A stretch of 16,317 nucleotides of DNA from Bacteroidota bacterium. Its GTDB lineage: Bacteria; Bacteroidota; Rhodothermia; Rhodothermales; Bin80. The stretch covers positions 1 to 16,317 of the forward strand of contig JAPPBZ010000112.1 of the NCBI GenBank assembly GCA_026702635.1. The letters run 5' to 3'. Position 1 is the first letter of the stretch. Each line of letters opens with the position of its first letter. Below, piece after piece: positions 7,460-14,586 of this stretch. A model generated the notes under the pieces. That model ran no database searches and was not told the DNA's origin. It saw nothing but the letters and a program-made list of their open reading frames with translations. Made by a program: the position numbers and the translations under genes.

Positions 7460-8206
7460 ATGAACAACGGAGCAAACAGCCAGCCTCTGATTCGGCTGCG
7501 TGACGTCAAGAAAATCTACCCGATGGGTACGGAGGTCGTGCGTGCCCTTGACGGAGTTAGTATGGATGTCCATCCGAATGAGTATGTGGCAGTCATGGGG
7601 CCGAGCGGTTCCGGCAAGTCCACACTCATGAACATGATCGGCTGCCTGGATACACCATCTGAGGGGAGCTATTTTCTTCGAGGAGAGAACGTTGGTGAAA
7701 TGGCGGATGATGAACTGGCGGAGATTCGTAATCGTGAAGTTGGATTTGTGTTCCAAACCTTTAATCTGTTGCCCCGCGTGAATTGCCTTCAGAATGTAGA
7801 GCTTCCGCTCATCTATAGTGGAAAAACAAGAGGCCAGCGTAAACAGATGGCTGAGCGTGCACTGGATCAGGTTGGATTGTCGGATCGGATCACCCACAAG
7901 CCAAACGAATTGTCGGGCGGGCAGCGTCAGCGCGTTGCGGTTGCTCGTGCTTTGGTCAATAACCCTGCATTGGTCCTGGCCGATGAGCCCACGGGAAACC
8001 TAGATACCAAGACAGGCCGGGAAATTATGCTGCTCTTTGAGACGCTCTTTCGGAGAGGAAATACGCTCATGGTTGTAACGCATGAAGAAGAAGTTGCGCA
8101 TCATGCACGGCGCATTGTTCGCTTGCGGGATGGCCTTATAGAAAGTGATGTACGGGTTGAAAAGCCAATTCTGGCCCATAAAGATGTATCGGCCGCAGTG
8201 GCCTGA
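7460..8206 (+). CDS. MacB/LolD-type ABC transporter ATP-binding protein
   Basis: A 248-residue ATPase of the MacB/LolD/FtsE branch. Walker A is GPSGSGKST (47-55), the Q-loop is FQTFNLLPR (Q99), the signature is LSGGQRQR (151-158), Walker B is LVLADEPTGNLD (171-182, catalytic E176), and the H-loop is H208 in VVTHEEE. ATG 7460 is chosen because it lies one base after the adaptor stop. The frame is open further upstream (to 7379), but that extension overlaps the adaptor gene and has no family similarity. The protein ends after a short tail (KPILAHKDVSAAVA), with no fused membrane domain. A partner FtsX-like permease would normally follow, but none is present within the window, so the permease must be encoded elsewhere or the cluster is incomplete. 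Confidence 0.92.
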   Translation: MNNGANSQPLIRLRDVKKIYPMGTEVVRALDGVSMDVHPNEYVAVMGPSGSGKSTLMNMIGCLDTPSEGSYFLRGENVGEMADDELAEIRNREVGFVFQTFNLLPRVNCLQNVELPLIYSGKTRGQRKQMAERALDQVGLSDRITHKPNELSGGQRQRVAVARALVNNPALVLADEPTGNLDTKTGREIMLLFETLFRRGNTLMVVTHEEEVAHHARRIVRLRDGLIESDVRVEKPILAHKDVSAAVA

Positions 8207-8218
8207 GATGTCGATGAG

Positions 8219-8240
8219 TCGCCGAGAGGGAGTGCGGCGA
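8219..8240. terminator. Possible terminator hairpin between convergent genes
   Basis: TCGCCG (8219-8224) and CGGCGA (8235-8240) form a perfect 6-bp GC-rich stem with a 10-base loop, 13 bases after the ATPase stop and before the stop of the convergent lipoprotein gene. No U-tract follows directly, so intrinsic termination is uncertain. Confidence 0.3.
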
Positions 8241-8274
8241 ATCCCTTGAAACTACCGTCGCTTCATCATTTTTC

Positions 8275-8766
8275 TCATGATGGAGCACAGTCGACCGCTT
8301 CGTCCACCCGTACAAATCGTACCGCGGTATGTGTTCGTGGAATCCGGATGGCTTCGAAAGGTACACCGGGAGCGTAAGAAGGCCGGCAATCTGTTCCTGG
8401 AGAGAATAGGCGATACGTCGCTACGACGGTATCCCGAAGGCTCTCAACAGACTCAAAGCGCAGGTCATATCCCCCAGAATTCACATCCACAGCTGCCAGA
8501 AGAACCATTTCCATTTCAAAGTCCACCGATGTAAAGGGCAAAAGTGGTCGAAGTGAATCCGTATAGGCCAACCAGATACTTGGCTCTGAGATCATGCGCG
8601 TGGTGGTCGTGTCCAGGGATGCCTGTACCCCACGACCCAGGGATACGTATGGAACGAGTTCTGCAAGATCTTCTTCTGTGAGTTCGAGTGCCTGTTGTTC
8701 AGTTTCACAACTTGCGAGCACTGCAAGGAATAATATCAATCCAAAAAGGAAACCAAGTCTTTGCAT
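8275..8766 (-). CDS. Lipoprotein with PrcB-C-like domain
   Basis: A 163-residue predicted lipoprotein. The N-terminus has a hydrophobic stretch (FLFGLILFLAVLASC) ending in a lipobox with the lipidated cysteine at residue 20, so it is likely anchored in the outer or inner membrane. The second half (about residues 78-158) reads VDFEMEMVLLAAVDVNSGGY, then a DTVVATYRLF strand, a cysteine (TDCRP), a PFEAIRIP segment and HTAVRFV. This resembles the PrcB C-terminal domain (PF14343 type: DF...V..G..GGY, then Py..v.vP), first seen in a spirochaete protease complex. The match is by eye and moderate. The gene converges on the export operon. Its start is 41 bases from the divergent rpoZ start, so the two share a promoter region. 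The acidic linker after the lipobox is low complexity. Confidence 0.65.
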   Translation of the reverse strand: MQRLGFLFGLILFLAVLASCETEQQALELTEEDLAELVPYVSLGRGVQASLDTTTTRMISEPSIWLAYTDSLRPLLPFTSVDFEMEMVLLAAVDVNSGGYDLRFESVESLRDTVVATYRLFSPGTDCRPSYAPGVPFEAIRIPRTHTAVRFVRVDEAVDCAPS

Positions 8767-8807
8767 GGGGGTATCACTGGGCTGTTAGAATGAATGGCAC
8801 CACTTTT

Positions 8808-9110
8808 ATGGCGATCAAAACTGTTGATGTAGATAAACTGGTAGATCAGACAGGGAACCTGTTTGAGACCGTAGCGATCCTGTCGAAACGCTCCCGCCAG
8901 GTTGCGATCAGGATGAAGTCGGACCTGGATACACGTTTGGCATACTTCGAAGGGTTTGACCCAGAACTGGAAGATCCACAGTTCCAAGAAGAGCAACGTC
9001 GTATATCCATTGAGCATGAGGTGCAGCCAAAGCCTACAGAGGTTGCAATTGGGGAGATGTTTAATTCCGAAGTCTACTTTAGGGATCCCACCTCAGAGAT
9101 CCTGGGCTAG
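8808..9110 (+). CDS. rpoZ: DNA-directed RNA polymerase omega subunit (Rpb6 family)
   Basis: A 100-residue omega subunit of the form found in Bacteroidota, which assists assembly and stability of RNA polymerase. Recognisable parts are the N-terminal TVDVDKLVDQTGNLFETVAI, the conserved helix LSKRSRQVAIRMK, an acidic middle segment (FDPELEDPQF) and the C-terminal block KPTEVAIGEMFNSEVYFRDP, which matches the EY.NGELYYR.P ending of Bacteroidota omega proteins. The start is set at ATG 8808 (MAIKTVDVDK), which fits the family length; an in-frame ATG at 8790 would add six residues. Neither has a clear ribosome binding site. The stop is 9 bases before uvrA. Because the divergent lipoprotein gene begins at 8766, the rpoZ promoter must lie mostly inside that gene's 5' end unless transcription starts very close to the ATG. 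Confidence 0.85.
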   Translation: MAIKTVDVDKLVDQTGNLFETVAILSKRSRQVAIRMKSDLDTRLAYFEGFDPELEDPQFQEEQRRISIEHEVQPKPTEVAIGEMFNSEVYFRDPTSEILG

Positions 9111-9119
9111 ATTCGAAAG

Positions 9120-11972
9120 ATGGGCCTACCTATGGATGGCCTACAGCACGAAGGCGGAACAGAGTACATCGTGGTCAGGGGTGCGCGTGTGCACAACCTG
9201 CAAAGTATTGATGTGGATATCCCGCGCGATGCCCTCGTCGTGGTAACCGGCCTTTCGGGTTCCGGGAAGAGTTCCCTGGCGTTTGACACGATCTACTCTG
9301 AAGGGCAGCGGCGTTATATGGAGAGCCTCAGCGCATATGCGAGGCAGTTTGTGGGAATGCCCGAGCGCCCCGATGTAGATCATATAGAAGGGCTCTCCCC
9401 GGTGATTTCAATTGACCAGAAGACCGTCTCCCGCAATCCACGCTCGACGGTCGGTACCATCACCGAAGTGTATGATTTTTTGCGTCTATTGTATGCACGC
9501 GCAGCTACATCTTTCTCAGCTACGTCCGGTAAACCGCTTGTACGCCAATCCACGGATGAAATTATAGAAGCCGTCCAGGCCTATCCGGTTGGGGCAAAAA
9601 TCGAAATCCTTGCACCGGTGGTAAAGGATCGTAAGGGGCACTATAGAGAGCTTTTTGAGAGAGTATCCCGTCAAGGGTATGTGAAGGTCCGGATTGACGG
9701 CAAAATTCGGGATATCACTCCAGGTATGCAGGTTGCGCGGTATAAAGTGCATACCATTGAGGTGGTTGTGGATCGCCTGCTGATTGAGGAAGAGATGGAG
9801 GACCGGATCGCAGTGTCCGTTAAAACGGCCCTGGGATTAGGGGATGGGGTTTTGATTGTCGCAGAGGAAGAGAAAAAGGACCGCATTTTCAGTCGTTACC
9901 TGTATGATCCCGAGACCGGTAAATCCTTCCAGGAGGCGGCTCCCAAAACCTTTTCATTTAATGCGCCCTCAAGTGCCTGTGCGAAGTGCAATGGCCTAGG
10001 ATCCTGCGAAACCTGGGACGAGTCAATGCTTGTCCCGAACCGTTCGTTGAGTCTCAAAGACGGAGCGATCCGGTTCATGGATCCCTGGATTCATTCTACG
10101 TTCTTCACGGGAGCAGAGATGATTCTTAAGAAATACGGGTATGAGCTGACGACGCCGGTAAAAGACATTAGCCAAACTGCCTGGGATCAAGTGATCCACG
10201 GGGCTTCCAATGGTATTATTGCGGGTAGCGCCAGCCAATTTGTGCTTGCCAGAGGGCTTTTTGTTGAAATGGACCAGATATTCCGCTGGGCCAACCGAAA
10301 AGAGCAGACGCAAATGACGGTTTTCAGGACAACCCAAACGTGCTCCTCGTGTAAGGGAGGTCGTTTATCAACGGAGGCACTCTCGTACAGGATCAGTGGC
10401 AAGACCATTTCTGATCTGGCACAAATGGATCTTATCCGACTGCGCGAGTTCTTGGATACGGTTAGCTTTAGCAGGCGGCAGGCACAAATTGCAGCACCAA
10501 TTGTCAAGGAAGTTCGGGAGCGTTTGTCATTTATGATCGATGTCGGGGTTGGTTATCTGACTTTGGACCGGCCAGCGGTTACCTTGTCCGGCGGAGAAAG
10601 CCAGCGCATTCGCCTAGCTACTCAGATTGGTACCCAGTTGACGGGAGTCCTGTATGTGTTGGATGAGCCATCTATTGGATTGCATGCCAGAGATAATCGG
10701 CGCCTGATTGCATCCTTGCGACGCCTGCGAGATCTGGGGAATTCAGTGCTGGTCGTTGAGCATGATCGTGACATGATCGAGGCGGCAGATCACCTCATTG
10801 ATTTAGGTCCTGGTGCTGGTGAGCAGGGTGGAGAGGTTGTGTGCTCAGGTCCTCCCAACGCATTGTGGCAGAGAGGTAGTGATGTAAAGGGGCTCACACT
10901 TCCCTATCTCACAGGAGAACGCCGTATTGAGATCCCAAAGCAACGCCGCAAGATCGATAAGGAGAAGGCCATTGTACTCTCGGGAGCTGCGGGGAATAAT
11001 CTAAAGAGCGTGACCCTCAAGATTCCGGTGGGGGTATTTATTTGTGTGACGGGTGTCAGTGGTTCTGGAAAAAGCTCTTTGATCAATCAGACTCTGGTTC
11101 CTGCACTAAATGAACTCTTTAGCCTGCGCGTTGAGAAGAAAGCTTTGCCCTACAAGGACCTGAAGGGGTCGCAGTACATTAGTAAGGTGGTGAACATTAA
11201 TCAAAAGCCCATTGGGCGAACGCCTAGATCTAATCCAGCTACGTACATCACCTTGTTTACTGCAATCCGGGAATTATTTGCCAGTTTACCGCTGGCACAG
11301 GCACGTGGCTATAAACCGGGACGGTTTTCGTTTAATGTGAGTGGTGGCAGGTGTGAAAGCTGTTCGGGTGCCGGGGTGGAGCGCTTGGAGATGAGCTTTC
11401 TTTCCGATGTGTATGTAGAGTGTGAGACCTGTCAGGGAAGACGCTATAATCAGGATACCCTAGAAGTATTCTACAAGGGCAAAACGATTTCCGAGGTCCT
11501 GAACATGCGTGTGACCGAGGCGGCCGCGTTCTTTGCAAATGTCCCCAAGATCGCACGGAAGCTGGACACACTTCTCTCAGTCGGTCTTGGCTATATACGT
11601 TTGGGACAGCCGTCCACCACAATTTCCGGTGGGGAGGCGCAGCGAGTGAAGCTGGCAAAAGAACTTTCGCGTATCGGACGCGGGAATACACTTTATCTGT
11701 TTGATGAGCCGACCACAGGGCTACACTTTGAGGATATTCGTTTGCTCTTGGATGTATTGCAGAAGTTGGTTGACAAAGGCAATACGGTACTCATAATTGA
11801 GCATAATCCAGATGTAATCAAGGTTGCAGACTACATCGTGGACATGGGCCCGGAAGGAGGCGAGGAGGGAGGCAACATTCTTTTTGCCGGTACTCCCGAG
11901 GAAATGAGCTGCCAGGAGACCTATACAGGAGATCTGCTTAAGGAGATCCTGCCTGAAAAGTGTAGGCAGTAA
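9120..11972 (+). CDS. uvrA: Excinuclease ABC subunit UvrA
   Basis: A 950-residue DNA damage sensor of nucleotide excision repair. As a dimer it recognises lesions and loads UvrB. There are two ABC modules. Walker A motifs are GLSGSGKSS (44-52) and GVSGSGKSS (645-653), signatures are LSGGE (489-493) and ISGGE (835-839), and Walker B motifs are LYVLDEPSIG (511-520) and LYLFDEPTTG (858-867). Both zinc modules are complete: C287/C290 with C408/C411, and C745/C748 with C768/C771. The UvrB-interaction region after LRLLYARA is present (KDRKGHYRELFERVSRQGYV, 169-188), so this is a standard UvrA and not the UvrA2 type that lacks it. The length is typical. Translation may start at ATG 9120 or at ATG 9132, four codons on. 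The gene follows rpoZ by 9 bases, probably in one transcript. Confidence 0.96.
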   Translation: MGLPMDGLQHEGGTEYIVVRGARVHNLQSIDVDIPRDALVVVTGLSGSGKSSLAFDTIYSEGQRRYMESLSAYARQFVGMPERPDVDHIEGLSPVISIDQKTVSRNPRSTVGTITEVYDFLRLLYARAATSFSATSGKPLVRQSTDEIIEAVQAYPVGAKIEILAPVVKDRKGHYRELFERVSRQGYVKVRIDGKIRDITPGMQVARYKVHTIEVVVDRLLIEEEMEDRIAVSVKTALGLGDGVLIVAEEEKKDRIFSRYLYDPETGKSFQEAAPKTFSFNAPSSACAKCNGLGSCETWDESMLVPNRSLSLKDGAIRFMDPWIHSTFFTGAEMILKKYGYELTTPVKDISQTAWDQVIHGASNGIIAGSASQFVLARGLFVEMDQIFRWANRKEQTQMTVFRTTQTCSSCKGGRLSTEALSYRISGKTISDLAQMDLIRLREFLDTVSFSRRQAQIAAPIVKEVRERLSFMIDVGVGYLTLDRPAVTLSGGESQRIRLATQIGTQLTGVLYVLDEPSIGLHARDNRRLIASLRRLRDLGNSVLVVEHDRDMIEAADHLIDLGPGAGEQGGEVVCSGPPNALWQRGSDVKGLTLPYLTGERRIEIPKQRRKIDKEKAIVLSGAAGNNLKSVTLKIPVGVFICVTGVSGSGKSSLINQTLVPALNELFSLRVEKKALPYKDLKGSQYISKVVNINQKPIGRTPRSNPATYITLFTAIRELFASLPLAQARGYKPGRFSFNVSGGRCESCSGAGVERLEMSFLSDVYVECETCQGRRYNQDTLEVFYKGKTISEVLNMRVTEAAAFFANVPKIARKLDTLLSVGLGYIRLGQPSTTISGGEAQRVKLAKELSRIGRGNTLYLFDEPTTGLHFEDIRLLLDVLQKLVDKGNTVLIIEHNPDVIKVADYIVDMGPEGGEEGGNILFAGTPEEMSCQETYTGDLLKEILPEKCRQ

Positions 11973-12027
11973 TCCGGGAAGTCTACCGGCACGGATCTCT
12001 CAGTCAGTCTGGGTCGGTTTCTCATCG

Positions 12028-12052
12028 TGGGCACCGAACTTCTCAGTGCCCA
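12028..12052. terminator. Inverted repeat, possible terminator 1 after uvrA
   Basis: TGGGCAC (12028-12034) pairs perfectly with GTGCCCA (12046-12052) around an 11-base loop, 56 bases after the uvrA stop. It is followed on the plus strand by GAAAA and not by a T-run, so it would need the adjacent hairpin or Rho for efficient plus-strand termination. Confidence 0.3.
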
Positions 12053-12053
12053 G

Positions 12054-12075
12054 AAAATCATCATCGGTGATTTTT
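12054..12075. terminator. Inverted repeat with A- and T-flanks, possible bidirectional terminator
   Basis: AAAATCA (12054-12060) pairs perfectly with TGATTTT (12068-12074) around the loop TCATCGG. One more T follows at 12075, so the 3' arm ends in five Ts and the 5' arm begins with four As. It could act for both the uvrA transcript and the convergent minus-strand gene. The stem is AT-rich and short, so strength is doubtful. Confidence 0.3.
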
Positions 12076-12170
12076 CTGATGTAACCCAGCAACGTTCTAC
12101 TTCACTTCCTTTAATCAGACCAGCGCAATCAACATTCATCATGGTCACGAGTGAATCGCGCGCTGTGATC

Positions 12171-13466
12171 CTACCCCTTTGCAGGCAACCCTTTATGAAT
12201 GACCCGCTCCATCGCATCCACGAAACGATCCAGTTCTTCCAGCGTTGTGAACAGATTCGCGGTCACACGCAATCCCTCAAACTCCTCATGTTTAATCGGA
12301 GTGGCAATGATGCGATGTTCATTCCATAAATACGTTCCCAGGTCTGCTGTATCAATGCCTTCAATCTGCACGGTTCCGATGCAGCAGGAGAATTCGGGTT
12401 TCAAACTGGTATGGAGCCGGACCCGGTCACGTTGCACTAACTGCTTTGCCCAATAGTCTCGCAAATAACGCAACCGCTTTTCTTTGCGTTTGGCCCCGAT
12501 TCCCTGATGAAAGGTTAGTGCTTCGGCGATGGCGAGATAATTGGCGGCCGGGTGTGTGCCAATTTCTTCGTATTTGCGGATATCTTCATCCATTCCCTCA
12601 GAGGCTGCCATGAGTGGCCAGAGGGTTTTGATCTTATCCTTTCGCACATACAACAACCCTGTACCATGTGGTGCCAGGAGCCATTTGTGGAGACTTGAGG
12701 CATAGTAGTCGCAATCAAGATCGTCGTGCTTAAAGTCAAAGTGTCCAAATGCATGCGCACCGTCCACGATTACGGGGATTCCTTTGCGCCGTGCCATCTG
12801 AGTGACTGGCTTCACGGGTAGGATTTGCCCCGTAATATTGATCATATGACACATCAGAATTGCACGTGTACGGGGACTGATATGACTTTCGAAGAGGTTC
12901 ACAATCTCCTCGGGATCCTCGGACGGGATTGGGAGAGAGAACTGCTTCAGGATAATCCCGTCGCGGCGCTCCCTCTGTTTGAAGGTTGTAATCATGCGGC
13001 CATAGTCCTGCGTGGTTGTCAGCACCTCATCTCCGGGTTCAAGATCCAGTCCGAATTGACAGATCTGAAGACTTTCGCTTGCATTTCGTGTCAATGCAAT
13101 CTCTTCGGAATCACACCCAAATTCCAATGCCAGACGCTGCCGAACCCCCTCGCGTTGCGGTTCGAGCACTCGCCACATCGTATACACGGGTGCTTCATTG
13201 GAATAGTCCAAATGCCCCTTCATTGCTTCCTGGACAATTCTTGGCGACGGGCTTACACCGCCGCTGTTCAGATTGACCAGACTGCGATCAACCGTAAAAG
13301 CCTCCTGTACGGTGAACCAAAATGCCTCATCATCGGTTACGTCATGCGTAACTCCCGTAATCTGCTCAAGTACCGTTGGAATGCGTTCGGGGATCAGTGC
13401 ATTGTGTGAGAGAATAGCTGCCGCTGGTGCGCCGACCTGATAGAGAAACTTCCTGCGATCTGACAT
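12171..13466 (-). CDS. PLP-dependent aminotransferase class V (isopenicillin-N-epimerase-like), Tat-type signal
   Basis: A 431-residue fold-type I PLP enzyme of the class V aminotransferase group (cysteine desulfurase, kynureninase and isopenicillin N epimerase relatives). Visible landmarks are NLNSGGVSPSP (substrate entry), RNASESL (128-134, cofactor phosphate contact), VDGAHAFGHFD with D235 (pyridine nitrogen contact), and SSLHKWLLAPHGTG with the Schiff-base lysine K261. The ATG at 13466 is chosen because it begins MSDRRKFLYQVGAPAAAI, a twin-arginine-like signal; a TTG 12 codons upstream would bury it. No clear cleavage site is seen, so it may be exported and retained or the motif may be vestigial. 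The substrate cannot be deduced. The gene is divergent from the glycosidase-hydrolase pair with 64 bases between start codons. Confidence 0.88.
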   Translation of the reverse strand: MSDRRKFLYQVGAPAAAILSHNALIPERIPTVLEQITGVTHDVTDDEAFWFTVQEAFTVDRSLVNLNSGGVSPSPRIVQEAMKGHLDYSNEAPVYTMWRVLEPQREGVRQRLALEFGCDSEEIALTRNASESLQICQFGLDLEPGDEVLTTTQDYGRMITTFKQRERRDGIILKQFSLPIPSEDPEEIVNLFESHISPRTRAILMCHMINITGQILPVKPVTQMARRKGIPVIVDGAHAFGHFDFKHDDLDCDYYASSLHKWLLAPHGTGLLYVRKDKIKTLWPLMAASEGMDEDIRKYEEIGTHPAANYLAIAEALTFHQGIGAKRKEKRLRYLRDYWAKQLVQRDRVRLHTSLKPEFSCCIGTVQIEGIDTADLGTYLWNEHRIIATPIKHEEFEGLRVTANLFTTLEELDRFVDAMERVIHKGLPAKG

Positions 13467-13530
13467 GAGAAAATCCGTAAACAGTTGGTGATAAGCTATC
13501 AAGATATTCCATCTGACTACAAAGAATTTT

Positions 13531-14586
13531 GTGCGCTCTAGAATCAGTGCGGCTTTCTGGGTTTTGATCTGGCTGCTACCTGTCAGCTGTAACCCTCAGG
13601 GGCGACAGGATGGTGGGACTTCTATGATTCAGTCGGTCACGCTGGATGCACGGAACGAGCCATCACCCGCGATGCTGCCTGAATTACGCGAGCTCGGCGT
13701 TACCCATGTGACCCTGGTACAGTTCGGGTTTCAGCGAAGTATTGAGCATCCCGAGATCCGAATGAACCCCGATGCCCGGTGGTACAGCGAAAGTGATCTG
13801 GGCATAAGAGAAATGGCTCAAAGTGCGGACAGTCTGGGCATGAAAATCATTCTGAAGCCGCATCTGTGGCTGGGTCGTTACAGTGCGGAAGGGCAGTCTA
13901 GAGACGACATCGGTTATCCGGAAGAAGATCAATGGCAGGCTTGGGAAGCAGATTATACGACGTTTCTGATGCACTATGCGCATCTGGCAGAAGAGGTTAA
14001 AGCAGACATTCTCGTGATTGGAACCGAACTCGCCCGGAGCGCACATGAACGTCCAGAGTACTGGCGAGGTCTCATTGAAAACATCCGTTCCGTGTATCAG
14101 GGGAGGTTGACCTATGCGGCAAACTGGTGGGAGGAATACGAACATATTGAGTTCTGGGATCTACTGGATTATATCGGTGTTCAGGCGTATTTCGAACTTT
14201 CGGATCAGCTGGGTCCAACCGACGAGATGTTGGCCGAGGGGTGGGAACCGCATGTTGAAGTGTTATCCGATCTCTCTGAGCGTCTCAATCGTCCGGTACT
14301 CTTTACGGAAATCGGTTACCGGAATGTAGATGATGCGGCTGCAAAGCCGTGGCGCTGGCCATCGCGTGATGAAATTGGCCGGGTCACACCGGACAATGCC
14401 CTTCAAGCTCAATTATATACGGTGTTTTTCAATGAGGTGTGGAATGAGACCTGGTTCAGCGGTGCGATTCTTTGGAAATGGCACGGGGACCGCGAACAGC
14501 GTCGTTCCTCCTTGCTCGGATTTACCCCGCAGGGGAAGCCCGCCGAAGAAATTATCCGCCAGTGGTTCAACTCGGGTCGTGAATAG
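13531..14586 (+). CDS. Lipoprotein glycoside hydrolase, clan GH-A, GH113-like
   Basis: A 351-residue putative TIM-barrel glycosidase. It starts at GTG 13531 with a lipoprotein signal (MRSRISAAFWVLIWLLPVSC, lipidated Cys20). Barrel strands are recognisable: LGVTHVTLVQFGF, GMKIILKPHLWLGRY, ADILVIGTEL, RLTYAANWW, DYIGVQAYFE and PVLFTEIGYR. In clan GH-A the acid/base glutamate ends strand 4 and the nucleophile ends strand 7, which points to E166 (VIGTELARS) and E260 (VLFTEIGYRN). The pattern with HLWLG, GTEL and TEIGYR resembles GH113 (beta-mannanase-type) proteins; the true substrate is unknown. The C-terminal part has the sugar-binding tryptophan region AILWKWHGD (313-320). The stop overlaps the start of the next gene by 8 bases, so the two are probably translationally coupled. 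Confidence 0.82.
   Translation: MRSRISAAFWVLIWLLPVSCNPQGRQDGGTSMIQSVTLDARNEPSPAMLPELRELGVTHVTLVQFGFQRSIEHPEIRMNPDARWYSESDLGIREMAQSADSLGMKIILKPHLWLGRYSAEGQSRDDIGYPEEDQWQAWEADYTTFLMHYAHLAEEVKADILVIGTELARSAHERPEYWRGLIENIRSVYQGRLTYAANWWEEYEHIEFWDLLDYIGVQAYFELSDQLGPTDEMLAEGWEPHVEVLSDLSERLNRPVLFTEIGYRNVDDAAAKPWRWPSRDEIGRVTPDNALQAQLYTVFFNEVWNETWFSGAILWKWHGDREQRRSSLLGFTPQGKPAEEIIRQWFNSGRE

Larger units (their letters stand above)
11973..12170. other. Intergenic region between convergent uvrA and PLP-enzyme genes
   Basis: These 198 bases contain no credible gene; open frames crossing here are short and resemble nothing I recognise. The only notable structure is a pair of adjacent perfect inverted repeats (12028-12052 and 12054-12074), listed separately. 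The location between two convergent stop codons fits a termination zone. Confidence 0.5.

Noticed and set aside
9120..11972. Possible UvrA2-type paralog, because the segment before the second CxxC of zinc module 1 looked divergent
   Set aside because: The UvrB-interaction region and all eight zinc-binding cysteines are present, and the segment resembles other Bacteroidota UvrA proteins.
12825..13409. A 194-residue plus-strand open frame opposite the PLP enzyme gene
   Set aside because: The minus-strand frame has all PLP-enzyme motifs. The plus-strand translation has no recognisable domain and reads as a shadow.
14330..14578. Upstream extension of the alpha/beta hydrolase gene
   Set aside because: It lies inside the glycosidase gene in another frame. 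The lipoprotein signal starting at 14579 shows where the protein begins.
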